Part shown: positions 40,878-49,684 of the stretch, one piece after another
Numbering within the stretch: position 1 is the first letter of the stretch
Layout: every line of letters starts with the position of its first letter
NCBI RefSeq assembly: GCF_003323735.1
Contig: NZ_QOIM01000037.1
Coordinates: 248,001 to 312,000 of the forward strand
Length of the DNA: 64,000 bases
Reading direction: 5' to 3'
DNA from: Streptomyces reniochalinae
GTDB taxonomy: Bacteria; Actinomycetota; Actinomycetes; Streptomycetales; Streptomycetaceae
Position numbers and translations under genes: made by a program
The notes under the pieces: model-generated
Database searches by the model: none
What the model saw: only the letters and a program-made list of their open reading frames with translations
What the model was told of the DNA's origin: nothing

Positions 40878-42665
40878 TCAGCTACCCGGCTGCCCCGTGG
40901 AGACCGTCAGGTCGATCTCGTCCTTCTTCGGGTTGAAGTCGTCGAGAGAGCCCGGGTTCTGGTCGAGGATCTGGTTCTTGCCGAAGACGTTCTCGTCCTC
41001 CATCGTCACGTCGCCGAGCTTCCACCCCGCGGCGCGCAGGCATGCCTTCACGGAGGTGAGGTCCTTGTAGGTCATGTCGGGCATCATGACGTTGCCGTTG
41101 TGCTCGTACGTCTCGCTGGCGTCGGTGCACTTCTCCTTGTCGATGGTCCGGCTCTTGTCCGGTCCCTTGAAGCCGCCCGAGTTGGAGCCGCTGTCACCGC
41201 TGTCGCCACCCTCGCCGCCACCGGGGTCGGTGGTGGCGGTCGGCTTGTCCTTGGCGGTGGGCTTGGCCTCGGGATCGTCGCCGCCGCCGCTATCCCCGGT
41301 CAGGTTGATGATCACGAAGACGAGGGCGACGATGACGGCGACGGCGGCGAGTCCGTATCCGGCCATGGCGCCGGAGGACATCTTCTTGCCGGGCCCGCCA
41401 CCGTTGCCCTGGCCGGAGCCGCCGGCGGCGTTGATGGTGTAGGGCGGCGGCGTGGAGGGGCCGCCGGTGCCGTACGAGGACTGCGGGTAGCCGTAACCCG
41501 CGGGTGCGGTGTTCTGCGCGTGCGGCGGCGGGGTGGAGGGCCCGAAGCCCGCGCTGTTGTACGGCCCCGGCTGCCCGAGCCCCTGCCCTTGCCCCGGCAT
41601 CTGGCCCGGGCCCGGCACCTGGCCGTGCCCGGGCGGCGGCTGGTACGGCGTCTGGACGCCGGCTCCGCCCTGCTGCGGCTGGGAGTTGGCGTCCACGGGC
41701 GGGAAGACGGCCTGTCCGACGCCGGCGCCGCTGGCTGCCGGGCCGCCGCTGATGATGATCGGCGAGGCGCCCGAGGCGAGTCCGGAGCCGCCGATGCGGG
41801 TGACCTCGTCGTGCATCGAGTCGGCGGAGGGGAAACGCTCGTTGGGGTTCTTCTTCAGCGTCCGGGCGACGAGCGCGTCCACGGCCGCCGGGATGGACTG
41901 GTTGATGGAGGACGGGGAGACAGGCTCTTCCTGGACGTGCGCGTAGGCGATGGCCAGCGGCGAGTCGGCGTCGAAGGGGAGCCGTCCGGTCAGCAGCTCG
42001 AAGAGCATGATGCCGACGGAGTACAGGTCGGAGCGGGCGTCCACGCCGCGGCCCAGCGCCTGCTCGGGGGACAGGTACTGGGGCGTGCCGACGACCATGC
42101 CGGTCTGGGTCATGGAGGTCACACCGGACTGCATGGCGCGCGCGATGCCGAAGTCCATGACCTTGACCACGCCACGCTTGGTGAGCATCACGTTGCCGGG
42201 CTTGATGTCCCGGTGGACGAGGCCCATCTCGTGGCTGACCTCGAGGGCGGCGAGCACATCGCCGGTGATCTTCAGCGCCTTGTCGGCGGGCATCGCGCCG
42301 TGCTGGGCGATGTCCTCGTCGAGGACGGTGCGCAGCGGCTTGCCCTCGACGTACTCCATGACGATGTACGGCACCATCGCGCCGTCGATCTCGTCCTCGC
42401 CGGAGTCGAAGACGGAGACGATGTTGGTGTGGGTCAGCTTGGCCACGGACTGGGCCTCGCGGCGGAACCGCTCGCGGAAGGACTGCTCGCGGCCGAGCTC
42501 GGTGTGGAGGGTCTTGACCGCGACCTGCCGGTCGAGTACGGAGTCGTAGGCGAGGTAGACGGAGGCCATCCCGCCGGCGCCCAGCAGTGAGCGAAGCTGG
42601 AATCGTCCTCCGCCGACCATGCGGCCCAAGTAGTTGCCGGCCGCCTGTGCGCCGTCGTCGCTCAT
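40878..42665 (-). CDS. Ser/Thr protein kinase with one PASTA domain
   Basis: 595 residues from ATG 42665 (MSDDGAQAAGNYLG). Kinase domain about 20-285: LLGAGGMASVYLAYD, HRDIKPGNVMLT, DFGIARAMQSG, SPEQALGRGVDAR. A long Gly/Pro/Gln-rich linker (about 290-445) precedes a membrane helix (about 453-475, MAGYGLAAVAVIVALVFVII), a Thr/Pro/Gly stalk, and a single C-terminal PASTA domain (about 525-590) with NQILDQNPGSLDDF. It is divergent from a second kinase gene with 448 bp between the starts. In S. coelicolor a kinase pair also lies near bkd genes. Confidence 0.93.
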   Translation of the reverse strand: MSDDGAQAAGNYLGRMVGGGRFQLRSLLGAGGMASVYLAYDSVLDRQVAVKTLHTELGREQSFRERFRREAQSVAKLTHTNIVSVFDSGEDEIDGAMVPYIVMEYVEGKPLRTVLDEDIAQHGAMPADKALKITGDVLAALEVSHEMGLVHRDIKPGNVMLTKRGVVKVMDFGIARAMQSGVTSMTQTGMVVGTPQYLSPEQALGRGVDARSDLYSVGIMLFELLTGRLPFDADSPLAIAYAHVQEEPVSPSSINQSIPAAVDALVARTLKKNPNERFPSADSMHDEVTRIGGSGLASGASPIIISGGPAASGAGVGQAVFPPVDANSQPQQGGAGVQTPYQPPPGHGQVPGPGQMPGQGQGLGQPGPYNSAGFGPSTPPPHAQNTAPAGYGYPQSSYGTGGPSTPPPYTINAAGGSGQGNGGGPGKKMSSGAMAGYGLAAVAVIVALVFVIINLTGDSGGGDDPEAKPTAKDKPTATTDPGGGEGGDSGDSGSNSGGFKGPDKSRTIDKEKCTDASETYEHNGNVMMPDMTYKDLTSVKACLRAAGWKLGDVTMEDENVFGKNQILDQNPGSLDDFNPKKDEIDLTVSTGQPGS

Positions 42666-42756
42666 CTGACTGCTTCCCCCTCGGCGGCGCTGCCCCCGTG
42701 CAGGTACGTTGAGTGATCCTTTTGACCGTGATACTGGCCCAAGTTTGCCCGGGGCC

Positions 42757-42793
42757 TCGGTCACGTCAAGCTCGTTGCCCGTTCCGTGACCGA
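42757..42793. promoter_or_regulatory. Spaced inverted repeat in the divergent kinase promoter region
   Basis: Perfect 9-bp arms TCGGTCACG (42757-42765) and CGTGACCGA (42785-42793), 28 bp apart centre to centre. It is in the 448-bp gap 42666-43113 between the two kinase genes. An imperfect inverted repeat (TGTCACACCGCC...) is also seen at 42820-42850. I see no gene there. Confidence 0.4.
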
Positions 42794-43113
42794 ATGCGCA
42801 TACGCCCTCCGCGAGCGATGTGTCACACCGCCGGCCGGGCGGCGTCACAGGCTCACAAGGGCACGGCCCAGAGCGGTCCACCGAGCCTAGAGGGTGCGGT
42901 TCACGGGCTGTGCGCTGGGGCGCCGCCCCCGGGGAGGGGCGCGGGCGCAGGAGTGCCGGAGCCAACTTGCGGGGCCGGTACGTCAGCTTGTTGGATGCGA
43001 CGGGCGTAGCTCGGTATTCCGTCCCATCCATCCACCCCCCGCGTGCCTGTAGCCTCCTTGGGGGGAGTATCCACCGCGCGAAGTCCGCGGATTCGAATCG
43101 ACGGCGAGGACTG

Positions 43114-44733
43114 ATGGCACAGACGCAAGCCGCCGGGGGCCCTTCGGACCCCGACGCGACGGGCGGCGGCTCCCTGCCCGATTCGCCGGAGTTGTGGGGC
43201 AACAACGGCCTGGTCGGTGACGGCAGGTACCGCCTGACGCATCGCCTCGGGCGCGGTGGCATGGCCGAGGTCTTCGGTGCCGAGGACCTGCGTCTCGGGC
43301 GTACGGTCGCGGTCAAGCTGCTCCGCGCCGACCTGGCCGAGGACCCGGTCTCCAAGGCGCGCTTCACGCGCGAGGCCCAGTCCGTCGCGGGCCTCAACCA
43401 CCACTCCGTCGTCGCGGTCTACGACTCCGGCGAGGAGATGATCGGCGGCAACATCACGCCGTACATCGTGATGGAGCTCGTCGAGGGCAGCACGATCCGG
43501 GATCTGCTGCTGACCGCGGACGCGCCGCCGCCGGACCAGGCGTTGATCATCGTGTCCGGGGTGCTGGAGGCGCTGGCCTACAGCCATCAGCACGGCATCG
43601 TGCACCGTGACATCAAGCCCGCGAACGTGATCATCACGCGGGGCGGCGCGGTGAAGGTGATGGACTTCGGCATCGCCCGCGCCCTGCACGGTGCGTCGAA
43701 CACCATGACGCAGACCGGCATGGTGATGGGCACGCCGCAGTACCTCTCCCCCGAGCAGGCGCTCGGTAAGACCGTGGACGCGCGCTCGGACCTGTACGCC
43801 ACGGGATGTCTGCTGTACGAGCTGCTGACGCGGCGGCCCCCGTTCACGGGCGAGACCCCGCTGTCGGTGGTCTACCAGCACGTGCAGGACGATCCGGTGC
43901 TCCCGTCCGAGGTGTCGGACGCGGTTCCGCCGGAGCTGGACGGCCTGACGATGCGCGCGCTGGCCAAGGAGCCGGACGACCGGTTCCAGACGGCCGAGGA
44001 GATGCGCGGGCTCACCCAGTACGCGCTGCAAATGCTGCACGAGCAGGGCGGTCACACCGGCGGCCTGTGGGACACGGGCCCGACCGCGCACTACGGCGGC
44101 TCGACCCCGGCCATGGGCGTGCCCGGCGCGGGCGCACGCGCGCACCCCTCGCACTCCGACACGTCGCAGATGGGTGCTCCGCTGCTGGCGGGTCCGCGGG
44201 ACGACGACGGTGGAGCCCGCGGTGGTGGCCGTGGCAATGGCGGCAGCAAGGGGTTCAAGTACGCGCTGGTGGCGTTCTTGGCGGTCATCGCGATCGCGGG
44301 TGGCATCTTCTTCGCGCTCGGCCAGGACAACGACGGCAAGGACAACAAGCCGGACAAGCCGGACACCACCAAGTCGGAGCCGAAGGACAAGAAGTCCTCC
44401 GACGATCCCGATCCCACCCCGTCGGAGACCGAGCAGGACCAGCCGGGCGCCGGCGACGGCGGCACCGGCGACTGGACGCCCAGCGACCGGCCCTCGGACA
44501 CGGCGCCGAGCGACACCGACCCGAGCCCCACGCAGCCGTCCGAGACCGGTGACCCCTCGCAGTCGCACAACGGCGGCAACGGGGGTGGCGGTCCGAGCGA
44601 CGGCGGCGACAGCGGTGAGAAGCCGTCCAACACGGACTCCCCTCCCCCGGGCGGCAACGGGGACGGCGGCGACAACGGGGACGGCGGCGACGGCGGCCTC
44701 ATCGGCAGCAACCAGGGTGCCGGCGACGAGTGA
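43114..44733 (+). CDS. Ser/Thr protein kinase with acidic Ser/Pro/Gly external tail
   Basis: 539 residues from ATG 43114, after GAGGA. The leader (1-30) is Gly/Ser/Asp-rich. Kinase domain about 32-300: LGRGGMAEVFGAED, HRDIKPANVIITRGG, DFGIARALHGA, SPEQALGKTVDARSD. One membrane helix (about 386-406, FKYALVAFLAVIAIAGGIFF) is followed by a 130-residue exterior segment of Asp, Lys, Pro, Ser, Thr and Gly with no PASTA domain. It may sense the envelope through that tail or through another protein. The kinase domain is close to PknB. It faces away from the PASTA kinase gene. Confidence 0.92.
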   Translation: MAQTQAAGGPSDPDATGGGSLPDSPELWGNNGLVGDGRYRLTHRLGRGGMAEVFGAEDLRLGRTVAVKLLRADLAEDPVSKARFTREAQSVAGLNHHSVVAVYDSGEEMIGGNITPYIVMELVEGSTIRDLLLTADAPPPDQALIIVSGVLEALAYSHQHGIVHRDIKPANVIITRGGAVKVMDFGIARALHGASNTMTQTGMVMGTPQYLSPEQALGKTVDARSDLYATGCLLYELLTRRPPFTGETPLSVVYQHVQDDPVLPSEVSDAVPPELDGLTMRALAKEPDDRFQTAEEMRGLTQYALQMLHEQGGHTGGLWDTGPTAHYGGSTPAMGVPGAGARAHPSHSDTSQMGAPLLAGPRDDDGGARGGGRGNGGSKGFKYALVAFLAVIAIAGGIFFALGQDNDGKDNKPDKPDTTKSEPKDKKSSDDPDPTPSETEQDQPGAGDGGTGDWTPSDRPSDTAPSDTDPSPTQPSETGDPSQSHNGGNGGGGPSDGGDSGEKPSNTDSPPPGGNGDGGDNGDGGDGGLIGSNQGAGDE

Positions 44734-44876
44734 TCCGGCGGGCGGCGATGGCCCGCCGGGAGGCTCGGCCCTGAGCCCGTCGGCCGGGCCCTGCGTGCAC
44801 ACGTTTGTAGTGGGTGGGGGCGCGGTCTGTTGACGTCCGCGGGGCGTGGTCCGGTGTGCGGCCCTACGATGCCGCC

Positions 44877-45917
44877 GTGCAGCCGTCTTCCCTTTCCCGG
44901 CCCCTGACCCAGGGCACGCTCGACGTCCTGCTGGGGCGGTACGCGGACATGGGGGACCCTGTGGCGTGCGAGCCCGTCTCGCACGGGCTGCTCAACAGGG
45001 GTTACCGGGTGACGACGACCCGGGGGCGCTACTTCCTCAAACACCATCTGGACGGTCAGGCCGCGCGCGCCCGCATCGAGTGCCGGCACCGGGCGGCGGC
45101 GCGCCTCGGTGAGCTGGGGCTGCCCGTGGTCCCCGCGGTGCCGGACGCGGAGGGCAGGTCGGTGGTGGTGGCGGCGGACGGCCGCTGCTTCGCGCTGCAC
45201 CCCTGGATCGAGGGCGGGCACCGGCACGGCAGCGAGCTGTCCCTGACGCAGTGTGCCGGGCTGGGCACCCTGCTGGGGCGGGTGCACACCCGGCTGGCGC
45301 GGGCGGGCGTGCCGAAGGCTCCGCGCGGTGCGGTGAGCGCCGATCCGGCGGCGACGTACGAGACGATCGGCGCTCTGCTGGAGCGGGTGCGGGCGCGGCG
45401 GCGCCGGGACAGTTTCGACGAGCTGGCCGAGCACCGGCTGACCGAGCGCAGGGCGCTGCTGCGGCACCATGCGCGGGAGCGGCCCGACGCCGTACAGGAC
45501 CGGTTCTACGGCTGGGTGCACGGGGACTTCCACCCGCTGAACCTGCTGTACGCGCCGGGCGGTGCCACGGCGCGCGTGGTGGCGATCCTCGACTGGGACC
45601 GGCTGGGTGTGCAGCCGCGTGCCGAGGAGGCCGTGCGGGGCGCGGCGATCTTCTTCCTGCGGCCGGGCGGCACTTTGGACCTGCGCAGGGTGCGGGCGTT
45701 CGCGCGCGCCTACCGGGGCGGTGCGCGCGCCCCGCGCGAGGAGCTGGCGGCCGCCGTGCACCGGGTGTGGTGGGAGCGGTTGAACGACTTCTGGATGCTG
45801 CGCTGGCGCTACGAGCGCAGCGACGGCCGGGTGGATGTGCAGTTCCCGGCTGCGGCGGCGCTCGTGGTGTGGTGGACGGCGCACTACGAGGCGGTGCGCG
45901 CCGCCTTCTGCGACTAG
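44877..45917 (+). CDS. Aminoglycoside-phosphotransferase-family kinase-like protein
   Basis: 346 residues from GTG 44877. A TACGAT box ends 6 nt before it, suggesting a leaderless mRNA. APH/choline-kinase fold: RGRYFLKHHLDGQAARARIECRH (nucleotide Lys), FALHPWIEGG (hinge), GWVHGDFHPLNLLY (catalytic HGDxxxxN) and VVAILDWDRLGVQPRAEE (metal Asp). Members phosphorylate small molecules such as sugars, homoserine or antibiotics; the substrate is not deducible. The final residues AAFCD are encoded in a 17-bp unit that is repeated just past the stop. Confidence 0.85.
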   Translation: MQPSSLSRPLTQGTLDVLLGRYADMGDPVACEPVSHGLLNRGYRVTTTRGRYFLKHHLDGQAARARIECRHRAAARLGELGLPVVPAVPDAEGRSVVVAADGRCFALHPWIEGGHRHGSELSLTQCAGLGTLLGRVHTRLARAGVPKAPRGAVSADPAATYETIGALLERVRARRRRDSFDELAEHRLTERRALLRHHARERPDAVQDRFYGWVHGDFHPLNLLYAPGGATARVVAILDWDRLGVQPRAEEAVRGAAIFFLRPGGTLDLRRVRAFARAYRGGARAPREELAAAVHRVWWERLNDFWMLRWRYERSDGRVDVQFPAAAALVVWWTAHYEAVRAAFCD

Positions 45918-45983
45918 CGCCGCCTTCTGCGACGAGAGGTCGCCCCGGCCACGCGGGGGCGACGAGAGGTCGCCCCGGCCACG
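45898..45983. repeat. Nested direct repeats across the end of the phosphotransferase gene
   Basis: A 17-bp unit (GCGCCGCCTTCTGCGAC) occurs at 45898-45914 and 45917-45933, the first copy being the last codons of the gene. A 23-bp unit (starting GACGAGAGGTCGCC) occurs at 45931-45953 and 45961-45983, 30 bp apart. Both look like recent slippage duplications. Confidence 0.85.
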
Positions 45984-45995
45984 TGAGGGGCGGTG

Positions 45996-46721
45996 TCACC
46001 CGTGGTGCGGGTCGTCGTGGCCGTCGGAGGCGCGGAGCCTGGCGATGTAGGCGGCGGCCTGGGTGCGCCGTTCCATGCCGAGCTTGGCGAGGAGCCCGGA
46101 CACGTAGTTCTTGACCGTCTTCTCGGCCAGGTGCAGCCGCTGGCCGATCACCCGGTTGGTCAGTCCCTCGCCGATCAGCCCGAGGATGGTGCGCTCCTGG
46201 GGGGTGAGGGTGGCCAGCCTCTCGTCCCGTCGCGCGGCGGCGCCGGTGGCCGAGCCGGAACCGGAACCCGGACCGGCGCCCGTGGTGGCGCCGTGCAGCC
46301 GGTCCAGCAGGCGCCGGGTGTCGGCGGGGTCGAGCAGCGAGGCGCCCGCCGCCACCTCGTGCACCGAGTGGACGAGTTCGCGGCGGCTGAGTTCCTTGAG
46401 GACGTATCCGGAGGCGCCGGCCATCACGGAGGCCAGGAGCGCCTCGTCGTCGGCGTAGGAGGTGAGCATCAGGCAGTGCACGGTCTCGTCGCGGGAGCGG
46501 ACCTCGCGGCAGACCTCGATGCCGCTGCCGTCGGGCAGCCGTACGTCCAGGATGGCCACGTCGGGCCGGGTGGCGGCGATGCCGGCGAGTGCGTCGGCCG
46601 CCGTGCCGGCCTCTCCGGCGATCTCCAGGCCGGGGTCGGCGGCGAGCATGTCGCGCACGCCCCTGCGGACGACCTCGTGGTCGTCGACCAGGAATACCCG
46701 GGTTGGTCCGTTTTCGGGCAC
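45996..46721 (-). CDS. NarL/DevR-type response regulator
   Basis: 241 residues from GTG 46721. Receiver domain (about 6-120): RVFLVDDHEVVRRG, phospho-Asp in VAILDVRLPDG, CLMLTSYADDEALLASVMAGASGYVLKE. A Gly/Ser/Ala linker (about 145-170) leads to the LuxR helix-turn-helix (about 175-235): LTPQERTILGLIGEGLTNRVIGQRLHLAEKTVKNYVSGLLAKLGMERRTQ. It resembles DevR/DosR, which respond to hypoxia or redox change. No partner histidine kinase lies nearby, so it is an orphan here. It diverges from the second bkdA. Confidence 0.9.
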   Translation of the reverse strand: MPENGPTRVFLVDDHEVVRRGVRDMLAADPGLEIAGEAGTAADALAGIAATRPDVAILDVRLPDGSGIEVCREVRSRDETVHCLMLTSYADDEALLASVMAGASGYVLKELSRRELVHSVHEVAAGASLLDPADTRRLLDRLHGATTGAGPGSGSGSATGAAARRDERLATLTPQERTILGLIGEGLTNRVIGQRLHLAEKTVKNYVSGLLAKLGMERRTQAAAYIARLRASDGHDDPHHG

Positions 46722-47115
46722 ATTCTCAGTCTCACATACTGATCGGCTCTTCACTCTTCCCGGGCTCCCGCACCCCGGGTTACCGTGCGGGTGTCCGCGG
46801 CTCGCGAGGCCGTGACCAGTGATGTCCCGACTCATCGCACACATACTTGGACTTCCGGGTTCTTACTTGGATATCCGAGCAAAGTTGCAGGTCAGGGCCG
46901 CCTCGTGCGTCTATGGAGATGCCAGCCATGGCTGGGGCGCCCCGACGGGGTCGGTACAGCGGGCCGCGACCGGGACATGCAGTCACCACCCGGTGCCGAC
47001 CGCGACGCTCCCACCCCGTGCGCCGCACGGGACCGGGCGAGCCTCCCCCCGCCAGTGGGTGGGGGAGCCCCAGGTCACCGGCAACCCCGGGGGCCGGACA
47101 GACGGAGGAGCACAC
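46722..47115. other. Divergent regulatory region, response regulator and second bkdA
   Basis: 394 bp without a convincing gene. It holds the tandem ACTTGGA sites at 46845-46880, then about 235 bp to the bkdA2 start. The E1-alpha frame stays open upstream to 46819, but the relevant start is GTG 47116. A leader of this length may carry control elements I cannot identify. Confidence 0.5.
46845..46880. promoter_or_regulatory. Two tandem quasi-palindromes, candidate Lrp-type sites of bkd operon 2
   Basis: Site 1 (46845-46860) and site 2 (46865-46880) both read ACTTGGA-NN-TCCGRGY, where the second half is a near-complement of the first; the start-to-start spacing is 20 bp. Two copies on the same DNA face suit a dimer or octamer regulator such as BkdR or DevR. 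Assignment is inference. Confidence 0.5.
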
Positions 47116-48687
47116 GTGACCGTGGAGAGCACTGCCGCGCGGAGCACCGCGCGCCGCAGCGGCACCGGAGGAAAGGGCGCCACCCAGGCCGCTCCCGGCG
47201 GCGACGCCGCGAACGGCAGGGCGGAGGCCGGCGAGGCCACCGCCACCGGCGAGCCCCGCAAGTCCCGCAAGCCCGCGGGGAAGGCTTCGGCGAGCGCCGC
47301 GGCGAAGGCACCGGGGAAGGCTTCCGCCAAGGCACCGGTGAAGAAGGCGGCCAGGAGCGCCGCGAAGACCTCCTCCGGGAGCACGCCGAAGTCCGCCTCG
47401 AAGACGGCTTCGAAGGCCCCCTCGAAGAACGGGTCGAAGGCCGCGTCCAGGAGCACGGCGAGCAGCAGCGCGGCGACGAACGGGGCGAAGGCCCCGGCGA
47501 AGCGCTCCACGAAGGCGCAGGCCACCTCCTCGCGCGCCGCCGCCGCACGTCCGGCCCGTGGGGGCGACTCCGCGCGCGGCACCGGCGGCGCGCCCGTCGA
47601 GCCCGAGCTGGTCCAGCTGCTCACTCCGGAGGGCGAGCGCGTCACCCATCCGGAGTACGACGTCGATCTGAGTGCGAAGGAGCTCCAGGGCCTCTACCGT
47701 GACATGGTGCTCACGCGCCGTTTCGACGCGGAGGCCACCGCGCTCCAGCGCCAGGGCGAGCTGGGCCTGTGGGCGTCCCTGCTCGGCCAGGAGGCCGCGC
47801 AGATCGGCTCAGGACGGGCCCTGCGCCCCGACGACTACGTCTTTCCCACCTACCGGGAGCACGGTGTCGCCTGGTGCCGCGACGTGGACCCGACGATGCT
47901 GCTGGGCATGTTCCGCGGTGTGAACAACGGCGGCTGGGACCCGAACAGCAACAACTTCCACCTCTACACGATCGTGATCGGCTCCCAGGTCCTGCACGCG
48001 GCCGGGTACGCGATGGGTGTGGCCAAGGACGGCGCGGACTCGGCCGTCGTCGCCTACTTCGGCGACGGCGCCTCCAGCCAGGGAGACGTGGCCGAGGCGT
48101 TCACGTTCGCCGCGGTCTACAACGCCCCGGTCGTCTTCTTCTGCCAGAACAACCAGTGGGCGATCTCCGAGCCCACAGAGCGCCAGTCCCGGGTGCCGAT
48201 CTACCAGCGTGCCCAGGGCTTCGGCTTCCCCGGCGTCCGCGTCGACGGCAACGACGTGCTGGCCTGCCTGGCGGTCACCAAGGCAGCCGTGGAGCGCGCG
48301 CGCAGCGGTGAGGGCCCGATGCTGATCGAGGCGTTCACCTACCGCATGGGCGCCCACACCACCTCCGACGACCCGACCCGCTACCGCGCGGACGACGAGC
48401 GCGCCGCGTGGGAGGCGAAGGACCCGATCCAGCGGCTGCGCGGCTACCTGGAGCGCGAGAAGCTGGCCGACTCGGCCTTCTTCGCCGCGATCGACGAGGA
48501 GAGCGAGGAGATGGGCCGGCACGTGCGTGACGCCATCCGCACGATGCCCGATCCCGACACCATGGCGATGTTCGAGAACGTCTACGCGGACGGGCACGCG
48601 CTCGTGGACGAGGAGCGCGCCCAGTTCGCCGCCTACCAGGCCTCGTTCGAGTCCGAGAGTGTCTCCGCCGTGGGGGAAGGTAAGTGA
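47116..48687 (+). CDS. bkdA2: Branched-chain 2-oxo acid dehydrogenase E1 alpha, operon 2, with histone-H1-like N-terminus
   Basis: 523 residues from GTG 47116 (MTVESTAARSTARRS), after GAGGAG. Residues about 15-155 consist mainly of Lys, Ala, Ser, Thr, Gly, Pro and Arg, with repeats of KAPAK/KASAK type (for example KASAKAPVKKAARSAAK), resembling histone H1 or HupS tails. The E1 alpha domain (about 160-520) is complete: YFGDGASSQGDVAEAF, QNNQWAIS and the usual C-terminus. With bkdB2 it forms E1 of the second BCDH complex. A short basic leader exists in other Streptomyces copies; here it is greatly extended. Note that gene names for the second copy differ between species. Confidence 0.92.
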   Translation: MTVESTAARSTARRSGTGGKGATQAAPGGDAANGRAEAGEATATGEPRKSRKPAGKASASAAAKAPGKASAKAPVKKAARSAAKTSSGSTPKSASKTASKAPSKNGSKAASRSTASSSAATNGAKAPAKRSTKAQATSSRAAAARPARGGDSARGTGGAPVEPELVQLLTPEGERVTHPEYDVDLSAKELQGLYRDMVLTRRFDAEATALQRQGELGLWASLLGQEAAQIGSGRALRPDDYVFPTYREHGVAWCRDVDPTMLLGMFRGVNNGGWDPNSNNFHLYTIVIGSQVLHAAGYAMGVAKDGADSAVVAYFGDGASSQGDVAEAFTFAAVYNAPVVFFCQNNQWAISEPTERQSRVPIYQRAQGFGFPGVRVDGNDVLACLAVTKAAVERARSGEGPMLIEAFTYRMGAHTTSDDPTRYRADDERAAWEAKDPIQRLRGYLEREKLADSAFFAAIDEESEEMGRHVRDAIRTMPDPDTMAMFENVYADGHALVDEERAQFAAYQASFESESVSAVGEGK

Positions 48688-48689
48688 CC

Positions 48690-49670
48690 ATGGCCGTTCA
48701 GAAGCTCCCCCTCGCCAAGGCGATCAACGCCTCGCTGCGCACCGCGCTGGAGAACGATCCGAAGGTCCTGGTCATGGGCGAGGACGTCGGCAAGCTCGGT
48801 GGCGTCTTCCGCGTCACCGACGGGTTGCAGAAGGACTTCGGTGAGGACCGGGTCGTGGACACGCCGCTGGCCGAGTCCGGCATCGTCGGCACCGCGATCG
48901 GCCTGGCACTGCGCGGCTACCGGCCCGTCGTCGAGATCCAGTTCGACGGCTTCGTCTTCCCCGCCTACGACCAGATCGTCACCCAGCTCGCCAAGATGCA
49001 CGCGCGGGCCCTGGGCAAGATCAAGCTGCCTGTCGTCATCCGCATCCCCTATGGGGGCGGCATCGGCGCCGTCGAGCACCACAGCGAGTCGCCGGAGACG
49101 CTGTTCGCGCACGTCGCGGGCCTCAAGTGCGTCTCGCCCTCCAACTCCTCCGACGGCTACTGGATGTTGCAGCAGGCCATCGAGAGCGACGACCCGGTCA
49201 TCTTCTTCGAGCCCAAGCGGCGCTACTGGGACAAGGGCGAGGTCGACCCCTCCGCCATCCCGGCTCCGCTGCACTCCGCGAAGATCGCCCGCCAGGGCAG
49301 CGCGCTCACCCTGGCCGCCTACGGCCCGATGGTGAAGGTCTGCATGGAGGCGGCGGCCGCCGCCGAGGAAGAGGGCAACTCGCTGGAGGTCGTGGACCTG
49401 CGCTCCATGTCGCCGATCGACTTCGACACCGTGCAGCGTTCCGTCGAGCGGACGGGCCGCCTCGTGCTCGTCCACGAGGCACCGGTCTTCCTCGGCACCG
49501 GTGCCGAGATCGCCGCCCGCATCACCGAGCGGTGCTTCTACCATCTTGAAGCACCGGTGCTGCGCGTCGGCGGGTTCCACGCGCCGTACCCACCTGCGCG
49601 GCTGGAGGACGAGTACCTGCCGAACCTGGACCGGGTGCTCGATGCCGTCGACCGCGCGCTGGCGTACTGA
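48690..49670 (+). CDS. bkdB2: Branched-chain 2-oxo acid dehydrogenase E1 beta, operon 2
   Basis: 326 residues from ATG 48690 with GGAAGG 9 nt upstream; GTG 48684 is two codons earlier in frame and overlaps the bkdA2 stop. Full-length E1 beta: VMGEDVGKLGGVFRVTDGLQKDFG, DTPLAESGIVGTAIGLAL, HEAPVFLGTGAEIAARITERCFYHL. It is more compact than the first copy. The distance to bkdA2 shows tight coupling. Confidence 0.95.
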   Translation: MAVQKLPLAKAINASLRTALENDPKVLVMGEDVGKLGGVFRVTDGLQKDFGEDRVVDTPLAESGIVGTAIGLALRGYRPVVEIQFDGFVFPAYDQIVTQLAKMHARALGKIKLPVVIRIPYGGGIGAVEHHSESPETLFAHVAGLKCVSPSNSSDGYWMLQQAIESDDPVIFFEPKRRYWDKGEVDPSAIPAPLHSAKIARQGSALTLAAYGPMVKVCMEAAAAAEEEGNSLEVVDLRSMSPIDFDTVQRSVERTGRLVLVHEAPVFLGTGAEIAARITERCFYHLEAPVLRVGGFHAPYPPARLEDEYLPNLDRVLDAVDRALAY

Positions 49671-49684
49671 GGAGAGCCGTGACG

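Noticed and set aside
46847..47119. Possible 90-codon leader gene before the second bkdA
   Set aside because: Arg/Pro/Gly-rich composition of a GC-rich shadow; no ribosome site.
48684..48689. GTG 48684 as start of the second bkdB
   Set aside because: Only 3 nt separate it from GGAAGG; ATG 48690 has better spacing. Not excluded.
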